Shown: piece after piece, positions 61,546 to 64,000 of the stretch | Position numbering within the stretch: position 1 is the stretch's first letter | Layout of the letters: each line of letters opens with the position of its first letter | Assembly (NCBI RefSeq): GCF_004006535.1 | Contig: NZ_RLIH01000002.1 | Location: 124,001 to 188,000 of the forward strand | DNA length: 64,000 nucleotides | Source of the DNA: Anaerosphaera multitolerans | GTDB lineage: Bacteria; Bacillota; Clostridia; Tissierellales; Peptoniphilaceae | Direction: 5' to 3' | Notes under the pieces: model-generated | The model's input: only the letters and a program-made list of their open reading frames with translations | Databases searched by the model: none | What the model was told of the DNA's origin: nothing | Translations under genes and position numbers: made by a program

Positions 61546-63069
61546 ATGACAAAAGAAACAAAAAAGAATGTAGACAGTATGGGTGGCTTTTTAGGCTGGA
61601 TTGAGAGAGTTGGAAATAAAATTCCCCATCCCTTTATACTATTTTTATTTTTATTAATAGTAATAGCAGTGGTATCCTTCCTAGTTAAAGGAGCTACTAC
61701 AATTAACCCGGCAACAGGAGAAGAGGTAGTTATTAAAAACATCCTATCAGGCGAGGGAATTTCCTATGCGCTAAAGAGCATGGTTACAAATTTCACATCC
61801 TTTGCACCATTGGGACTGGTACTTTCAATGACTTTAGGAATAGGTCTGGCTGAGGAAGTGGGACTTATGAGTGCATTTATGAGAAAGACAATTTTAGGTG
61901 TAAATGAAAAATTTGTAGTTCCTGTAATAATGATTATAGGTATTTGCGGAAACCTTGCTTCCGATGCGGCAATTATAATAGTTCCAACATTAGCTGCTAT
62001 AATATTCCTATACATAGGAAAGAATCCTTTGGCGGGTATTGCCTTGGGTTATGCTGCCACAACTGCCGGATTTTCAGCAAATCTTGTAGTAGCGGGTACT
62101 GATGCGCTCTTACAGGGAATTACCAATGAGGCATCATCAATAGTAAATGGGCCTCAAATAGAAGTTACAGCAAACTGGTATATTATGATAGCCTCTACTT
62201 TTGTATTGGCAGTTGTTGGTACAATAGTAAACAACAAAATAATAGAACCCAGACTTGGAAAGTATGAGGGAGAAGCAATTGTAGAGAAGAATGAAATAAC
62301 TTCAGAGGAAAATAAGGGCTTAAAAGCAGCGGGTATTTCACTGCTTTTATATGTGGCAATAATAGTAGCAGTTTGTATTCCTGAAAATTCCTTTATGAGA
62401 AATCCTGAAACGGGTTCTCTTACTTCAGGTTCAACGTTAATGGCCGGAATTATACCTTTAATTTTATTCCTATTTTTAATAATCTCCATAGCTTATGGGA
62501 AAGCTTCAGGAGTTATAAAAGACGCCTTTAGAGAAGTTCCGAAAATAATGGAAACTTCAATAGCAAAAATGAGTGCCTTTATAGTATTGGCCTTTGTAAT
62601 TGGACAATTTATAGCTTGGTTTAATTGGACCAGCATTGGAGAATTTATAGCTATTGAATTGGCTAACTTCCTTGAAGAGGGAGGTTTTACAGGCGGACCT
62701 TTATTTGTATTTTATATTTTAATTGTGGCATTTATAAATTTATTTATTGGTTCAGGTTCAGCAAAATGGGCGCTTTTAGCACCTATATTTGTACCTATGA
62801 TGACCTTGCTGGGATATCATCCTGCTTGGACGCAGTTTTTATATAGGGTTGGAGATTCGGCAACTAATATAATCTCTCCACTGTTCCCATATTTCCCAAT
62901 AATCTTAAGTTTTATGAAGGAATATGATGAAGAGGCGGGAGCGGGTACGTTGATTTCCACTATGATTCCCTATTCAATATCAATGTTAATTGTCTGGATA
63001 ATATTTGCGCTTATTTGGTATTACTTCATACCTATACCAATAGGTGTGGGCGGACAAATTATGCTTTAA
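61546..63069 (+). CDS. AbgT-family transporter
   Basis: A 507-residue membrane protein with about twelve segments and the AbgT hallmark motifs: RVGNKIPHPFILFLF at the N terminus, GNLASDAAIIIVPTLA near residue 138 and FVIGQFIAWFNWTSIG near residue 350. AbgT proteins import p-aminobenzoyl-glutamate or export sulfonamide-like compounds. GGAGGAAG precedes the ATG. Partner M20 hydrolase is transcribed divergently from the same 117-base region, which holds a TATAAT at 61514-61519. Confidence 0.93.
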   Translation: MTKETKKNVDSMGGFLGWIERVGNKIPHPFILFLFLLIVIAVVSFLVKGATTINPATGEEVVIKNILSGEGISYALKSMVTNFTSFAPLGLVLSMTLGIGLAEEVGLMSAFMRKTILGVNEKFVVPVIMIIGICGNLASDAAIIIVPTLAAIIFLYIGKNPLAGIALGYAATTAGFSANLVVAGTDALLQGITNEASSIVNGPQIEVTANWYIMIASTFVLAVVGTIVNNKIIEPRLGKYEGEAIVEKNEITSEENKGLKAAGISLLLYVAIIVAVCIPENSFMRNPETGSLTSGSTLMAGIIPLILFLFLIISIAYGKASGVIKDAFREVPKIMETSIAKMSAFIVLAFVIGQFIAWFNWTSIGEFIAIELANFLEEGGFTGGPLFVFYILIVAFINLFIGSGSAKWALLAPIFVPMMTLLGYHPAWTQFLYRVGDSATNIISPLFPYFPIILSFMKEYDEEAGAGTLISTMIPYSISMLIVWIIFALIWYYFIPIPIGVGGQIML

Positions 63070-63070
63070 A

Positions 63071-63096
63071 AAAATCCCCTTAAAGGGGATTTTTTA
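63071..63096. terminator. Bidirectional terminator
   Basis: AAAATCCCCT/AGGGGATTTT arms (63071-63080, 63084-63093) with T runs on both strands, between the convergent AbgT and DUF3160 genes. Confidence 0.92.
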
Positions 63097-64000
63097 ATAC
63101 CAAATGCCCGGAATAGGTATATCTTCTTTTTCTTCCTGAATTAAATCTTCCATCCAGTATGGAATTCCCTTTTCAGGTTCTTCCTTAACTTGAAGTTGCC
63201 ATTTTTCATCTGTAAGACGTTCATCGGATAGGAATTCGCGATAGGAGAAAATTCCTCCTCTTCCAAGATAAAGCTTACCGTCAATTGGGTAGACTACGTA
63301 TATTTCATAGGCAGGTCCCACACCAACAGATAGGAAAGTATTTGGAGGAACATCTGCTTCATTTTGAGGCACCTTCATTAAGTCGGAAACTATGGCCATA
63401 CTTCTATCGGTTTCATCTAACAGGTCCCAGTAAGTAGACTGGTCATTTACAAAACGTAGTGAAATTCCCTCCATTGCTCCTCCAATATAGTGCAACATTG
63501 AATTTTCTTCTTCAGTAAGAGCTTCATTGTTTAACTCTTTTTCAGAAATTGCAATTAAAGGATCAATAATGTAAACTTTAAAGTCGCTTAAATAATTTTT
63601 AGTAGTTTCATCTAACATTTCTCTGGCTTCTAAATTTTCAATTGTATATTCTACAAGCCAAGATAATTTTTCATAGATGGCAATGTTGGGTTCAACGTAG
63701 GATTTAGGAATTTCTTCTACATAGCCTCCGCCCATTTCAGCCATGGTTTGCTTTCCGTAAAGTACGGTATCATGTTTTAATTCCGCCCAAGAGCCAAGAG
63801 CTGAGTTTAGGTCTTTTTTCTCCCAAGCTTCATTTTGCATAAACATTGGATAGCCCTTTCCGAATTCTCTAGCATATTCCTTTAAAGTCCAAAGCCATCC
63901 TCTGTAAAGGTTGCTCTTCCAATCTTCATCTTTCATATTCGCTACAATGGCCTGATTTTCCTTTAGTTTCTCCTCATAGGAAGGCCAAATCTTGTTGTAA
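63094..64000 (-). CDS. DUF3160 protein, C-terminal part (5' end beyond window)
   Basis: An open minus-strand frame with no stop to the right edge; the internal ATG at 63936 is not the start, because the frame continues with conserved-looking sequence. The C-terminal 300 residues show the DUF3160 pattern, including KQTMAEMGGGYVEEIP, YIEKLSWL-type helices and the final SVGVGPAYEIYVVYP with LYLGRGGIFSYREF. Members are secreted or lipoproteins of unknown function in Tissierellia and Clostridia; the signal part lies outside the window. A shared bidirectional terminator follows. Confidence 0.85.
   Translation of the reverse strand, partial: YNKIWPSYEEKLKENQAIVANMKDEDWKSNLYRGWLWTLKEYAREFGKGYPMFMQNEAWEKKDLNSALGSWAELKHDTVLYGKQTMAEMGGGYVEEIPKSYVEPNIAIYEKLSWLVEYTIENLEAREMLDETTKNYLSDFKVYIIDPLIAISEKELNNEALTEEENSMLHYIGGAMEGISLRFVNDQSTYWDLLDETDRSMAIVSDLMKVPQNEADVPPNTFLSVGVGPAYEIYVVYPIDGKLYLGRGGIFSYREFLSDERLTDEKWQLQVKEEPEKGIPYWMEDLIQEEKEDIPIPGIWY

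Overview
The window is a stretch of chromosome from a low-GC, probably strictly anaerobic Firmicute (Bacillota). It is AT-rich with strong GGAGG ribosome sites and frequent TTG/GTG starts. It carries a CIRCE-controlled groES-groEL pair, Rex, an ECF thiamine S-component under a TPP riboswitch, ferredoxin-type proteins, an ornithine racemase-like enzyme, a DUF3160 protein and an encapsulin with an encapsulated ferritin. The mix is most like Tissierellia or Clostridia; genus is not decidable here. No rRNA, tRNA, CRISPR array or prophage was seen.

Layout. 1-5.7 kb: a DapF/CntK-like racemase, riboswitch-controlled thiW, an alpha/beta hydrolase, a small radical SAM protein, and a BlaI/M56-peptidase pair with two operator copies. 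6-15.3 kb: ogt, a flavodoxin-ferredoxin protein, AI-2E permease, then a CDF-trkA-ung-hydrolase operon, an SdpR/SdpI-type pair and a guanylate-kinase-like gene. 15.9-20.9 kb: a peptide-type ABC importer operon. 21.2-24.3 kb: a NitT/TauT-type ABC importer followed by murI.

24.2-32.8 kb: an inserted unit of 8,448 bp bounded by a perfect 199-bp direct repeat made of the 3' end of murI plus its downstream sequence. Inside are a 2-hydroxyacid dehydrogenase, an RraA-like protein, a complete tripartite tricarboxylate transporter (tctC-tctB-tctA), a decayed IS3-family element and a PrpR-type sigma-54 activator. A well-formed -24/-12 promoter lies in front of the first gene. This looks like a self-contained, regulated uptake and catabolism cassette for an unknown hydroxy/oxo-carboxylate, acquired or duplicated recently, and it is the most notable part of the window.

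32.9-43.6 kb: encapsulated ferritin plus encapsulin shell; mgtA behind an M-box magnesium riboswitch with a possible small ORF in its leader; hisS; creatininase-family, ornithine-racemase-like and PepC genes; and a 40-residue CXXC protein coupled to a membrane 4Fe-4S protein. 43.6-48.9 kb: a two-component system divergent from a BcrA/LanF-type ABC transporter, with direct-repeat boxes between them, then a nitroreductase. 49-53.8 kb: a membrane protein, a 680-bp gap with three 52-bp tandem repeats and a terminator, a stalk-domain lipoprotein, a hydrolase, a GNAT enzyme and a cluster of DnaA boxes. 53.8-64 kb: ABC-F ATPase, rex, ogg-type glycosylase, DUF554, groESL, an M20 amidohydrolase divergent from an AbgT transporter, and the C-terminal part of a DUF3160 protein running off the right edge.

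All family calls rest on motifs read by eye. No database search, folding or motif-scoring program was run.
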